Of a stretch of 58,511 nucleotides of DNA, positions 46,133 to 55,352 are shown piece by piece. The DNA is taken from positions 257,295 through 315,805 of the forward strand of contig JAIETH010000001.1 in the NCBI GenBank assembly GCA_019745315.1. Reading direction: 5' to 3'. Made by a program: the position numbers and the translations under genes. The notes under the pieces were generated by a model. That model worked only from the letters and a program-made list of their open reading frames with translations, was not told where the DNA came from and searched no databases. Origin of the DNA: Patescibacteria group bacterium. GTDB taxonomy: Bacteria > Patescibacteriota > Minisyncoccia > Phycocordibacterales > UBA918. Positions within the stretch are counted from its first letter, which is position 1, and the number at the start of each line of letters is the position of its first letter.

Positions 46133-47209
46133 CTACCGCTTTGAAACAATACTTCTTTTATAGGTGTCGAGATGCTCAAGTGCAATACCGGTCCCCTTTG
46201 CAACACAATAGAGTGCATTATCCGCAAGCGCCGCCTTGACCCCTGTACGTCTTCGCACCAATTCAGGGAAATTACGGAGCTGCGATGTACCACCCGTCAT
46301 GATAATACCGTGGTCGATTATATCTGACGCTAGCTCTGGCGGAGTTTCTTGAAACACATCTTTAATAGCGCGAATCATGTCACGCAACTCACGAGACATA
46401 GCTCTCACGATTTCATTTGTTTTAATTTCAACAGTGCGAGGAAGTCCGGTAAGCAGATCGCGACCCTTCACTTGCATAGAAAGCTCTTCTTCCAAAGGAA
46501 GAGCCGAACCTATATTTATTTTCACCTCCTCCGCAGTCTTCTCTCCAATAGAAAGATTGGCGGTCTTTTTTATGTAATCAATAATTGCGTAATCAATGTG
46601 ATTTCCTGCACACTTCACTGAGTTGGCAGCAACAATACCTCCGAGAGAAATAACAGCTACGTCAATCGTTCCTCCTCCGACATCAACAATCATATGCCCC
46701 TTCGCTTCATAAATAGGAATACCAGCACCAATCGCTGCAAGAATTGGCTCTTTCACTACATAGGCATTTCGCGCACCCACGTTCATAGCAGCTTCCACCA
46801 CTGCGCGTTTTTCTGTTGAAGAAACACCTGCCGGCACAGAGATCATTACATCTGGCTTAAAAAGATTGTATTTGCCGAGGGTTTTCTTGAGAAAATACCT
46901 GAGCATCGCTTCTGTTACTTGGTAGTCAGCAATTACGCCATCCTTCATAGGACGGTATGCAGTAATGTTATCCGGTGTGCGCCCCACCATTTCCTTTGCC
47001 TCAGCACCCACCGCAAGAATTCGTTTATCGTCTGAAATAGCGACCACCGACGGCTCATTGAGGACAATTCCTCGTCCGGGCACAAACACCAGTACATTCG
47101 TAGTACCAAGATCAATACCGACCTTTGGAGAGAGGTTTAACATACGACCACCATAGTACCTCGTTTTGTTGAGAGACGCACGAAGCGATGCTTGCATTTT
47201 TTCGGTCAC
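46133..47209 (-). CDS. MreB-like actin (copy 2)
   Basis: VGIDLGTTNVLVFVPGRGIVLNEPSVVAIS ... GHMIVDVGGGTIDVAVISLGGIV. Confidence 0.93.
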   Translation of the reverse strand: MTEKMQASLRASLNKTRYYGGRMLNLSPKVGIDLGTTNVLVFVPGRGIVLNEPSVVAISDDKRILAVGAEAKEMVGRTPDNITAYRPMKDGVIADYQVTEAMLRYFLKKTLGKYNLFKPDVMISVPAGVSSTEKRAVVEAAMNVGARNAYVVKEPILAAIGAGIPIYEAKGHMIVDVGGGTIDVAVISLGGIVAANSVKCAGNHIDYAIIDYIKKTANLSIGEKTAEEVKINIGSALPLEEELSMQVKGRDLLTGLPRTVEIKTNEIVRAMSRELRDMIRAIKDVFQETPPELASDIIDHGIIMTGGTSQLRNFPELVRRRTGVKAALADNALYCVAKGTGIALEHLDTYKRSIVSKR

Positions 47210-48486
47210 ACTTCAATACGTTCAACACGAGCTCCTAATGCACCCAGCTTTTCCTCGACCCGCTCGTACCCTCGATCAATATGATACGCATTATGTACGA
47301 TAGATTCTCCTTCAGCAGTAATCGCCGCTAGTACGTACGCGAGACCTGCACGAATATCAGGACCCTCAAGTTCTTTTCCATAGAGTTTTCGCGGCCCTTT
47401 CACAATCACACGATGATTACCTACTTGTGTGATGTCAGCACCCATACGCATCAAATCTTGTACGTAGTTGAGACGTCCCTCAAAAATTGTTTCAAAAACA
47501 ACACCTTCCCCCTCAGCCTGAGTCAGGAGAACTGTCATAGGAGCCTGAAGATCTGTCGCAAACCCCGGGTACTCATGCGTACGAATATTTACTGACGACA
47601 ACACACCTTTAGGCGGAGTCACAACGAGACGATGCGCTTCTTCTTCAATGGTTACTCCAGCACTTCTTAAAATCTCTATCGGCGCCTCCAAGTGACGTGG
47701 CTCACAGCAATCAACAACAACTGAAGTGCCGCACAAAGCGCCTAAAACCAAGTACGTTCCTGCCTCAATTCGATCTGGAATGATTGCAATCGGGTTCTGT
47801 GGAGCAGAAAGTTGTGCCACCCCTTCAATGGTGATAACTGAAGTTCCAATGCCTGATATTTTTGCTCCACATGCATTAAGCATCTCTGCCAAAAAGACAA
47901 CTTCTGGTTCAAGAGCCGCATTACGCAGTGTGGTCGTACCGTCTGCAATAGTCGCCGCCATCATCAATGTTTCTGTTGCTCCAACGCTAATGAAGGGAAA
48001 GAAAATATCGGCTCCCTTCAAACGTCCCTTGGTGCTCATATGATAGAGCATATCTTTTTCAACAATGTGTGCCCCCATTTTTTCAAATCCTTTGATAAAG
48101 AGATCAATAGGGCGAACACCAATAACGTCTCCACCCGGATGAGGCATAACGACAGAGCCATATGACGCAAGAAGTGGACCACTTAAAAACACTGATGCAC
48201 GAAGTCGCTTTGCAATATCTGCTTTCAAAAGTGAGCTATCGGTATTTGCTCGATTAATCCGCAACGACGAACCATCTCGCACAACAGACGCACCAATTCC
48301 CACAAGAAGCTCGCTCATACGTGATACGTCTTCAATACCGGGAACGTTGAGGAGTGTAAGCTCTCCTTCAATCATGACTGACGCAGCAAGCGCCGGCAAC
48401 ACTGCATTTTTTGCACCAGAAACTTCAATAATTCCATTAAGAGATCGTGTGCCACCGAGACCAGAAACTTTAAATGATGTTGCCAT
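47206..48486 (-). CDS. murA: UDP-N-acetylglucosamine 1-carboxyvinyltransferase
   Basis: SLNGIIEVSGAKNAVLPALAASVM ... EYPGFATDLQAPMTVLLTQAEG ... start at MATSFKVSG. Confidence 0.93.
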   Translation of the reverse strand: MATSFKVSGLGGTRSLNGIIEVSGAKNAVLPALAASVMIEGELTLLNVPGIEDVSRMSELLVGIGASVVRDGSSLRINRANTDSSLLKADIAKRLRASVFLSGPLLASYGSVVMPHPGGDVIGVRPIDLFIKGFEKMGAHIVEKDMLYHMSTKGRLKGADIFFPFISVGATETLMMAATIADGTTTLRNAALEPEVVFLAEMLNACGAKISGIGTSVITIEGVAQLSAPQNPIAIIPDRIEAGTYLVLGALCGTSVVVDCCEPRHLEAPIEILRSAGVTIEEEAHRLVVTPPKGVLSSVNIRTHEYPGFATDLQAPMTVLLTQAEGEGVVFETIFEGRLNYVQDLMRMGADITQVGNHRVIVKGPRKLYGKELEGPDIRAGLAYVLAAITAEGESIVHNAYHIDRGYERVEEKLGALGARVERIEV

Positions 48487-48564
48487 AACGTTCTCTAGTG
48501 TAACAGAAAGTGTTCTCGACGCCATACACAGCTCAAGAAAGCTGCTATCTGATACACTACGCAC

Positions 48565-50457
48565 ATGTTTATTATTGAAGTCATACCTCTCGGGAAGACC
48601 AGCACACAATCTCTTTCTTACTTTTCTCATAAAACCTATGAGCGAGGGGCGCTCATCCAAGCTCCTGTGCGAGGTAAAACAGTATCTGCGATAGTTATAG
48701 GAGTAACTGATGCGTTCACCATGAAAGCAGCACTACGCGCCGCCACTTTCTCTCTTCGCAAACTTCCCGAACAAACTGGAGAATCAGGTATCTCGCGAAC
48801 ACTCTTTGAAACTGCAGAGCGTGGAGCACGATTCCACGGAACAAGTATTAATGCAGTCCTCTACGCCCTCCTCCCTCGCGAAGTACGTGAAGGCACACTC
48901 CCTTTTTTAAAGTATGCAGAACATAATGATTCGATACCAGCACACGATAGTAAGCCTCGTATTTTTGTAGCCCCCTTTGAAGATCGGAAAGTGGAATACG
49001 GACGCATGGTGCGCGGATCATTCGCAGCACAACGTTCTATTATTTTTGTAGTACCGACGCTCGAATACATTAGTCAATTTGAAGATGTTTTAAAAAAAGG
49101 AATCGAGAATCATACCGTTTCTCTTCATGGAAACCTTTCTCCTTCAGCACTAAAAAAGCAGTACCAGATACTCCAGGAAGAAACCCATCCTCTCCTCATT
49201 ATAACGACACCAGGACACGCCTTCACCGAACGCTCTGACGTAGGAACTATTGTAGTTGAACACGAACGATCGGGTGCATATGTTGGCAAAACACGCCCCT
49301 ACCTTGATTATCGATTCATGCTTACAGAGTACGCACGCCTTCGCGGCACCACCATTCTGCTCGCTGATACCGTCGTGCGTTCTGAAGAAATTTTTATGCT
49401 TGAAACCGAGAAAGCGACTCCATTTTATGAACAACCAAAACGACTCGAGTTGCCTGGTACGCTTTCAGTACTCTCTCTCGATACTGAAGAAACACTTGAA
49501 AAAGCAGTATTTACACTCCTTACAAAAAAACTAGAACACGCGCTTGATGAGGCAATGAAACAAAAAAAGCGAGTCTTTTTGTATTGTGCACGACGCGGAC
49601 TTGCGCCCCTTGTTGCATGTATTGATTGCGGCATGATATTGCGTGACCCAGAATCAGGCGCGCCCCTCGCACTCCTTCGAACCATGAAAAGCGGCATTGA
49701 AGAACGGTGGCTCGTAAGCTCAGTCTCTGGATATCGAACTCGTGCAAGCGATCTCTGTCCACACTGTGGAAGCTGGAGACTTCGTGAGCGCGGCATCGGT
49801 ATCCAACATGTGTATGATGAGCTTATAAAGCGTTATGAGAAAGACAGTGTGATTCTTTTTGATCATCAAACAGCACAAACTCCTAAAAAAGCAGCAACGC
49901 TCAAAAACGCCTTCTACTCGAAAAAAGGCTCTATTCTCCTTGGAACAACCCTTGCACTCCCCTATCTTTCAAAGCCCGTTGATATGAGCGCTGTTGTGAG
50001 CATGGACTCCTTGCGAGCGATTCCTTCATGGCGACAACAAGAGGAAATGTTTGCTCTTTTGATGTCACTTCGAGAAAAAACACACGGCACTGTCTACCTA
50101 CAAACCCGAACCGATGATGACGTCACTGAGTTTGCAAAAAAAGGAGCTTTGGACACTTTCTATACACAAGAATTAACAACGCGGAAAGATTTTTTCTACC
50201 CTCCCTACGCTGTCTTTATACATCTCTCATGGAAGGAGGTATCCACCGCACATTCGTCAACAAAACAAACACTGGCCGAGCTATTTGCGCAGTATCACAT
50301 TTCACTTTATAGTGCCTTGCATAGCGAAGAAAGCGTCCTTCAATGCGGCCTTCTCCGTGTACCATATGACTCATGGCCACACGAAGACATACTCGCAAAA
50401 CTTAAAACACTTCCGCCATCTATACGTATCATGATAAATCCTGATAAAATCGTATAA
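48565..50457 (+). CDS. priA: Degenerate PriA-like primosomal protein
   Basis: PriA-type N-terminus (VIPLGKTSTQSLSYFSH...GALIQAPVRGKTVSAIVIG) and YCARRGLAPLVACIDCG ... CPHCGSWRLRERGIGIQHVYDEL. Confidence 0.75.
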   Translation: MFIIEVIPLGKTSTQSLSYFSHKTYERGALIQAPVRGKTVSAIVIGVTDAFTMKAALRAATFSLRKLPEQTGESGISRTLFETAERGARFHGTSINAVLYALLPREVREGTLPFLKYAEHNDSIPAHDSKPRIFVAPFEDRKVEYGRMVRGSFAAQRSIIFVVPTLEYISQFEDVLKKGIENHTVSLHGNLSPSALKKQYQILQEETHPLLIITTPGHAFTERSDVGTIVVEHERSGAYVGKTRPYLDYRFMLTEYARLRGTTILLADTVVRSEEIFMLETEKATPFYEQPKRLELPGTLSVLSLDTEETLEKAVFTLLTKKLEHALDEAMKQKKRVFLYCARRGLAPLVACIDCGMILRDPESGAPLALLRTMKSGIEERWLVSSVSGYRTRASDLCPHCGSWRLRERGIGIQHVYDELIKRYEKDSVILFDHQTAQTPKKAATLKNAFYSKKGSILLGTTLALPYLSKPVDMSAVVSMDSLRAIPSWRQQEEMFALLMSLREKTHGTVYLQTRTDDDVTEFAKKGALDTFYTQELTTRKDFFYPPYAVFIHLSWKEVSTAHSSTKQTLAELFAQYHISLYSALHSEESVLQCGLLRVPYDSWPHEDILAKLKTLPPSIRIMINPDKIV

Positions 50458-50467
50458 TTACCACTAT

Positions 50468-51007
50468 ATGTCCAAGCTTGTATCAACCGAACATCCCGCG
50501 CTCCACGCAACATGTGAGCCTGTTCCTGTTTCCGAGATCACGTCTCCAAAAATAAAAAAAGTTCTTAAGGACATGCGAGCGGCACTCCATGCATACAATG
50601 TTGATGGCTTTGCAGGAGTAGCCATCGCTGCTCCTCAAATTGGGGTACCGCTCCGTATTTTTCTTGTCGAAGATATGAGTCCGGATCGAAAAGATGGTGC
50701 CATAATTCCGTCTCTCGTTGCCATAAACCCAGAAATAGTCAAAGTCTCAAAACGAAAAAAGGTTGTTGGCGAAGGATGTCTTTCTGTTCCGAATGCATAT
50801 GGTGCAGTCAACCGAAGTCTTCAGGCAACTATTCGCGCATATGATGAAAATGGCGTGCGCTATGAACGAGGAGGAAGTGGACTTCTTGCACAAATTTTTC
50901 AACACGAAGTCGATCATCTTGATGGCATTCTTTTTATTGATCGAGCTGAAGAAGTGTGGGACAAAGTAGACGAAATTGAAAAAACCGCCACAGAAGAAAA
51001 AAAATAA
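50468..51007 (+). CDS. def: Peptide deformylase
   Basis: GVAIAAPQIGVPLRIF ... GEGCLSVPNAYG ... QHEVDHLDGILFIDR. Confidence 0.95.
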   Translation: MSKLVSTEHPALHATCEPVPVSEITSPKIKKVLKDMRAALHAYNVDGFAGVAIAAPQIGVPLRIFLVEDMSPDRKDGAIIPSLVAINPEIVKVSKRKKVVGEGCLSVPNAYGAVNRSLQATIRAYDENGVRYERGGSGLLAQIFQHEVDHLDGILFIDRAEEVWDKVDEIEKTATEEKK

Positions 51008-51010
51008 TAT

Positions 51011-51901
51011 ATGTCACATCTCCGTATTGCGTTTTTTGGTACTCCAGAATTTTCTGTCGACATACTAACCGAACTTTCGACCAGCGGCTTTATGCCGTCA
51101 GTCATAGTGACAGCGCCCGACGCACCTCGCGGACGCGGACTCATACTGACACCACCTCCCGCAAAAGTCTGGGCAGAAACACACGACATACCCGTCCTCC
51201 AACCACACACACTGAGGCTCAACAATACTCCTGATACTGACCGCGATATTCTCTATAACAGCGAGTGGGATCTTTTTATTGTTGCCTCATATGGCAAAAT
51301 TCTTCCCCAAGAACTCCTCGATATTCCTCAAAAAGGAACATTGAATGTCCACCCGTCTCTTCTACCCCAATATCGCGGGGCAAGTCCGATACGATCTGCA
51401 ATTCTTGATGACAACAATGAGGCGGTCGGAGTATCGATTATGCTTTTGGACGCTGGTATGGACACGGGCCCAATCGTCGCTCAAGGACGCGTTACCCTAG
51501 AAAAAGAAGATGGTGATTGGCCACCGCGCGCTACCGTTTTAGAAAAACTCCTTGCACATGAAGGAGGAAAGCTTCTTGCAGAAATTATTCCTGAATGGAT
51601 ACAAGGTACTGTAGTGCCCGAACCTCAAAATGAAAGTGAGGCGACAATCTCTAAAAAAATTACTAAGGACATGGGACTCATTGATTTGACCCTCGACCCG
51701 TGGAAAAATTTCTTAAAAATTCAAGCGCTTGAAGGATGGCCTGGAACGTATTTTTTTATAGAAAAAAATGGTGCTCCGATGCGCATAAAAATCACTGACG
51801 CAGTATATAAAGATAACGAACTTCACCTACTTTCTGTTATTCCTGAAGGAAAAAAAGAAATGACGTACGAAGTATTCGCACAGACATACCTCCCTCAATA
51901 G
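51011..51901 (+). CDS. fmt: Methionyl-tRNA formyltransferase
   Basis: RIAFFGTPEFSVDILTEL ... FIVASYGKILPQELLDIPQKGTLNVHPSLLPQYRGASPIRSAIL. Confidence 0.95.
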   Translation: MSHLRIAFFGTPEFSVDILTELSTSGFMPSVIVTAPDAPRGRGLILTPPPAKVWAETHDIPVLQPHTLRLNNTPDTDRDILYNSEWDLFIVASYGKILPQELLDIPQKGTLNVHPSLLPQYRGASPIRSAILDDNNEAVGVSIMLLDAGMDTGPIVAQGRVTLEKEDGDWPPRATVLEKLLAHEGGKLLAEIIPEWIQGTVVPEPQNESEATISKKITKDMGLIDLTLDPWKNFLKIQALEGWPGTYFFIEKNGAPMRIKITDAVYKDNELHLLSVIPEGKKEMTYEVFAQTYLPQ

Positions 51902-51902
51902 A

Positions 51903-52253
51903 CTACATACTGCGTGCACGCGACTGAATCTCTCGCACTATCACGCTCGCAAAGGAAGGACGATGCCAAATTCCTGGCGTCAATTGTTTTATGAGTTCGT
52001 CTAAGGTCCACTTAGCAATATGTTTTTGAAACCGTGCTGACACACTCGGCACAACTGACTTTTCCCAATCAGGTGGCGCTGTTTTTAAAAAATCCTGAAC
52101 CATTCTCACGAGCTCAAGTGGCGCAGCTTCGGCAAATGTGGAAGGAGCAACGACTGATAGCTGCGGGGGTTTTATTTCCCCAGATAAAGAAGAACCGCCC
52201 CCTGTAATAAGGCGCGGTTCCCAGGTAGTTTTTTTAGGTCTCCCTTCATTCAT
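51903..52253 (-). CDS. Hypothetical protein
   Basis: 116 aa ORF next to the HPF-like gene. Confidence 0.45.
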   Translation of the reverse strand: MNEGRPKKTTWEPRLITGGGSSLSGEIKPPQLSVVAPSTFAEAAPLELVRMVQDFLKTAPPDWEKSVVPSVSARFQKHIAKWTLDELIKQLTPGIWHRPSFASVIVREIQSRARSM

Positions 52254-52258
52254 ATCCT

Positions 52259-52621
52259 CTACTCACGAAAACGAAATAGTTCTTTCGCCTTTCGCGCACC
52301 TCGACGAAAGAGACTTTCAGAGCGCGAACGTGACTTCTCTAATTCTCGCTTCATATAGTTGCGAGCACTATCAATCGCAGCTTCCATTGTTTCTTCTGCA
52401 GCTTCAGCACGTAGCACTTTTGATGCAAATGCAATATTTATTTCGGTTCGATAAATATTTCCCGCATGATGCTCTGTTGTTTTTTCAAGCTCAACGTCGC
52501 ACACCACATCTCCTTTCGGTAATAGTTTTTCAAGAGTCGCCATGCGCTTCTCAAGAAAGTCAGTAAGTGCAACGGGTGCCTCAAAATTCTTTGTTTTTAC
52601 GTTGATGTGTGGAAATGTCAT
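52259..52621 (-). CDS. HPF/RaiA-like ribosome-associated protein
   Basis: INVKTKNFEAPVALTDFLEKRMATLEKLLPKGDVVCDVELEKTTEHHAGNIYRTEINIAFASKVLRAEA. Confidence 0.85.
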   Translation of the reverse strand: MTFPHINVKTKNFEAPVALTDFLEKRMATLEKLLPKGDVVCDVELEKTTEHHAGNIYRTEINIAFASKVLRAEAAEETMEAAIDSARNYMKRELEKSRSRSESLFRRGARKAKELFRFRE

Positions 52622-52664
52622 AGATATATGATTATGCCTACTAACGTCAAACGAGCAATTTCAA

Positions 52665-52907
52665 TTATTCCTTTGGAGCAAAGTGGGTATCGAGATGCTT
52701 CACAATATCTGCAGACTCATAGATCTCAACTCCAGCATCAGTATCTACCAAGTACGGCACCTGACGCTTTCCACCACGAGCAACAAGCTCGTCAGCAATA
52801 CCGCTATCCCCTATGTTTTTCTCATCATACTGAAGGCCAAGTTCATCTAGGCGATGGAGCACCATGGCGCAAAACGCACATCCTGTTTTTACATAGAGCG
52901 TGAGCAT
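52665..52907 (-). CDS. Glutaredoxin-like protein
   Basis: LTLYVKTGCAFCAMVLHRLDELGLQYDEKNIGD ... GGKRQVPYLVDTDAGVEIYESADIVKHL. Confidence 0.9.
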   Translation of the reverse strand: MLTLYVKTGCAFCAMVLHRLDELGLQYDEKNIGDSGIADELVARGGKRQVPYLVDTDAGVEIYESADIVKHLDTHFAPKE

Positions 52908-53002
52908 AAAAAGTTCTTATTATCTGATATGTGAGCCCGCTTCAGGCACACCCCATTCTATCACGAAGCAAAATGGTGATTTATACACATATATGAAGAC
53001 GG

Positions 53003-53030
53003 TTGAATCTCTGGAGTTTTACGGTACAAT
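53003..53030 (+). promoter_or_regulatory. Putative sigma70-type promoter of the tRNA-Asn transcript
   Basis: ttgaat - 16 nt - tacaat. Confidence 0.45.
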
Positions 53031-53099
53031 GGCGAAGTTCATCAGGTTGGTGGACGCGTTCGTTCAAAAACATTTGTGGCATTCACAAATAATATATAT

Positions 53100-53223
53100 T
53101 CCGCGATAGTCAGCGGTGGAGGTCAATTACAACGGGGTTGTAATTGACACCTGTCAGATGAAGATTTTGGTCAACATAGACCTCATTCCAGACATGCCCT
53201 GATCTTCAAAGAAAAAGAGATAT
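53100..53223 (+). other. tRNA-Asn 5'-half-like pseudo-tRNA/leader
   Basis: atattccgcgatag at 53096 repeated at 53220, D-arm-like continuation, then ggtcaattacaac-ggg-gttgtaattgac strong hairpin, no matching 3' half. Confidence 0.65.
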
Positions 53224-53295
53224 TCCGCGATAGCTCAACGGTAGAGCAGCTCCCTGTTAAGGAGTTGGTTCCAAGTTCGAATCTTGGTCGCGGAG
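53224..53295 (+). tRNA. tRNA-Asn(GUU)
   Basis: Acceptor TCCGCGA/TCGCGGA, anticodon loop CTGTTAA, T arm AGTTCGAATCT. Confidence 0.93.
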
Positions 53296-53441
53296 CTAAG
53301 ATGAAAAGACATCCACAATGGATGTCTTTTTTGTATACAGCGAAGGAACAGACAGCTTCGAATCTTGCCCGATAAACAAATCACATACCTATTGTTCAAA
53401 ACACCTTAACTACAAATTGAAATTGATATATACTACTGGCT

Positions 53442-53570
53442 ATGACACGAATAATTGCATTAAGTCCAAAAAAGAATACAAAGCCACGTCCACGTAAGAC
53501 AAAGAAACGATTAGAAGCAAAACAGGCAATGCTTGCAAAGAAGGCCAGCAAAGGAAGAAAGAAGAAGTAG
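53442..53570 (+). CDS. Small lysine/arginine-rich protein (42 aa)
   Basis: MTRIIALSPKKNTKPRPRKTKKRLEAKQAMLAKKASKGRKKK, not in the supplied ORF list (too short); promoter-like tatact upstream and perfect terminator downstream. Confidence 0.65.
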   Translation: MTRIIALSPKKNTKPRPRKTKKRLEAKQAMLAKKASKGRKKK

Positions 53571-53584
53571 ACAACAGATGCATT

Positions 53585-53626
53585 ACCAAAATCAAAAAAC
53601 GCCTTAAGGCGTTTTTTGATTTTGGT
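53585..53626. terminator. Perfect 42-bp terminator palindrome
   Basis: accaaaatcaaaaaacgcctt/aaggcgttttttgattttggt. Confidence 0.9.
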
Positions 53627-53735
53627 ACAAGAAACAAATTGACTCGTTGAAATATTTATACTACTTTAGTCTCGGTTATGTGATAGCTATTCTGGCTGTC
53701 ACCTGAAACCACAGTACCCACACAGGGGAAAGTCG

Positions 53736-54077
53736 ATGCATCAGAAAAGTTCTCCCAGCAAGAAAACGCGCCGCAGCCGCTACGCAGCAACTCACGGCAA
53801 GAAGGAATCGATGCCGCATATCGCGCTTCGTCGCAGCCTGCTGAAGAAGGTCGCCGAGGAGCGTACTATCCCGGAGCAAGGTCTCCAGTGGATCGGTGGC
53901 GTGCTGTACCGATCCATGGGCGGGGACTGGATCGAAGTCAGCGGCGTTCAGCGTGTGCCGAAGCCGGGACGCCCCGCCATCGGTATCGCCGCCGGCGCAC
54001 AAACTCAGATCTCCCGCAGGGGCGCCGAGGATCCGCCGAAGCCGACACGTCTCTCACTCACGGCCTGGGTACTATAA
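53736..54077 (+). CDS. Solitary GC-rich hypothetical protein
   Basis: RBS-like aggggaaa before ATG; ttgact box upstream; terminator-like agctccagcaatggggctttttt downstream. Confidence 0.55.
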   Translation: MHQKSSPSKKTRRSRYAATHGKKESMPHIALRRSLLKKVAEERTIPEQGLQWIGGVLYRSMGGDWIEVSGVQRVPKPGRPAIGIAAGAQTQISRRGAEDPPKPTRLSLTAWVL

Positions 54078-54240
54078 CCAAGCAGCAATACAGCTCCAGC
54101 AATGGGGCTTTTTTTATTTTTATTAAAAAATCTGAACTTAATTCAACCTTTTGATAACTATTGACATAATCTAAATAGTATACTAAGGTATTCGGGCTCG
54201 GGCACATCCGCACGAGTAACCCAATCGAAAGTTCCTTCCC

Positions 54241-54738
54241 ATGACCCAGACGACCAACTCCGTTGGCAACGGCTCCGACATCACCGGCCGCGCCGGCCTG
54301 ATGTCGGGCACCGCGCTCGGCACCGGGCAGACGACCGCGACCCTCGACGCCGCCGATACGCCGGCGATGAAGCCGCCCTTGCACCAGTGCATCTGCAACA
54401 AGATCACCACGCTCGGCACCAATCAGCTCGATGTCTATCGCCTCGCCTTCTTCCGCGAGCTGATCGAGGGCTCCAGCCTCGCGCGCGAGCATGCGACCAG
54501 CCTCCTCGCCGCGACCGAGCGCCGCTGCGTCGAGCTGCAGAGCATGACGGCGATCACCGACGGCGATGCCAACATGCGCGACGAGCTGATCACCGGCCTG
54601 CGGGAGCTCAGCACGATCCTGGCGCAGAAGCTGGACGACATCGCGAACCGCGGCGCCGACCAGGATGCCGGGCATCACCGTCCCGGCGCGGGCGATCTGC
54701 CGGGCGGCACGGCGAGCGTCGTCCACGACGCGGCCTGA
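54241..54738 (+). CDS. Solitary very GC-rich hypothetical protein
   Basis: ttgaca...tatact promoter-like upstream; C/G-biased third codon positions; hairpins cgcgagacct...aggtctcgcg and ctgcaag...cttgcagttttttt downstream. Confidence 0.6.
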   Translation: MTQTTNSVGNGSDITGRAGLMSGTALGTGQTTATLDAADTPAMKPPLHQCICNKITTLGTNQLDVYRLAFFRELIEGSSLAREHATSLLAATERRCVELQSMTAITDGDANMRDELITGLRELSTILAQKLDDIANRGADQDAGHHRPGAGDLPGGTASVVHDAA

Positions 54739-54929
54739 CGCCATCGATCGCGAGACCTCACGCTCGAGGTCTCGCGACCACACACTGCAAGAAACCCTTG
54801 CAGTTTTTTTATTGTATATATCCAAAGAATCTTTTTTTATCACTTCTAAGAAAAACTACAAAAGGTTGCACTCTATCTGCTAGCAGGTATAGTGTCACCC
54901 AGAAAACAACGATAGAGAGGACTCAAAAA

Positions 54930-55238
54930 ATGAGTGCCGACAGACAGAAGCTGCAAGCGCTATCCATTCTCATCGCAGACGAACCACAAGCGCTCGTACG
55001 AGTCCTCGACGTCATCGCAAAACGCGGACTCAATATATCGTCTCTCGAAGTGGCTCCCGTCTCAGCTGAAACCAACGAAGAAAAAAGCTGTGGTATTTCT
55101 CGCATAGCCCTCGTTACAGCGTGTGACGACGATGCAATTTCTCTCATGTGTCACCTTATTGGGAAAATTGTCACCGTCTTTTCTGTTGAGATAGTGACGG
55201 AGAACCTCGCATGGTCATGGCAGATGCCAGCATCATGA
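54930..55238 (+). CDS. Stand-alone ACT-domain protein (IlvN-like)
   Basis: LSILIADEPQALVRVLDVIAKRGLNISSLEVAPV ... terminator cccgacaggaaatcctgtcgggcttttt downstream. Confidence 0.7.
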   Translation: MSADRQKLQALSILIADEPQALVRVLDVIAKRGLNISSLEVAPVSAETNEEKSCGISRIALVTACDDDAISLMCHLIGKIVTVFSVEIVTENLAWSWQMPAS

Positions 55239-55352
55239 GAGCTTGAATCAGCAAGAGCCCACCAACACACCCGACAGGAAATCCTGTCGGGCTTTTTATA
55301 TACAGAAAAACCTCCCCAAGGAGGCTTTTCTTATCTTTAATAATTCAAGAAA

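Noticed and set aside
54058-55238. Long alternative ORFs (54058-54843 -, 54387-55238 +) around the GC-rich cassettes
   Set aside because: Low-complexity Arg/Ala-rich translations typical of off-frame GC-rich DNA; the + strand 54387 ORF runs through two terminator hairpins and a new RBS.
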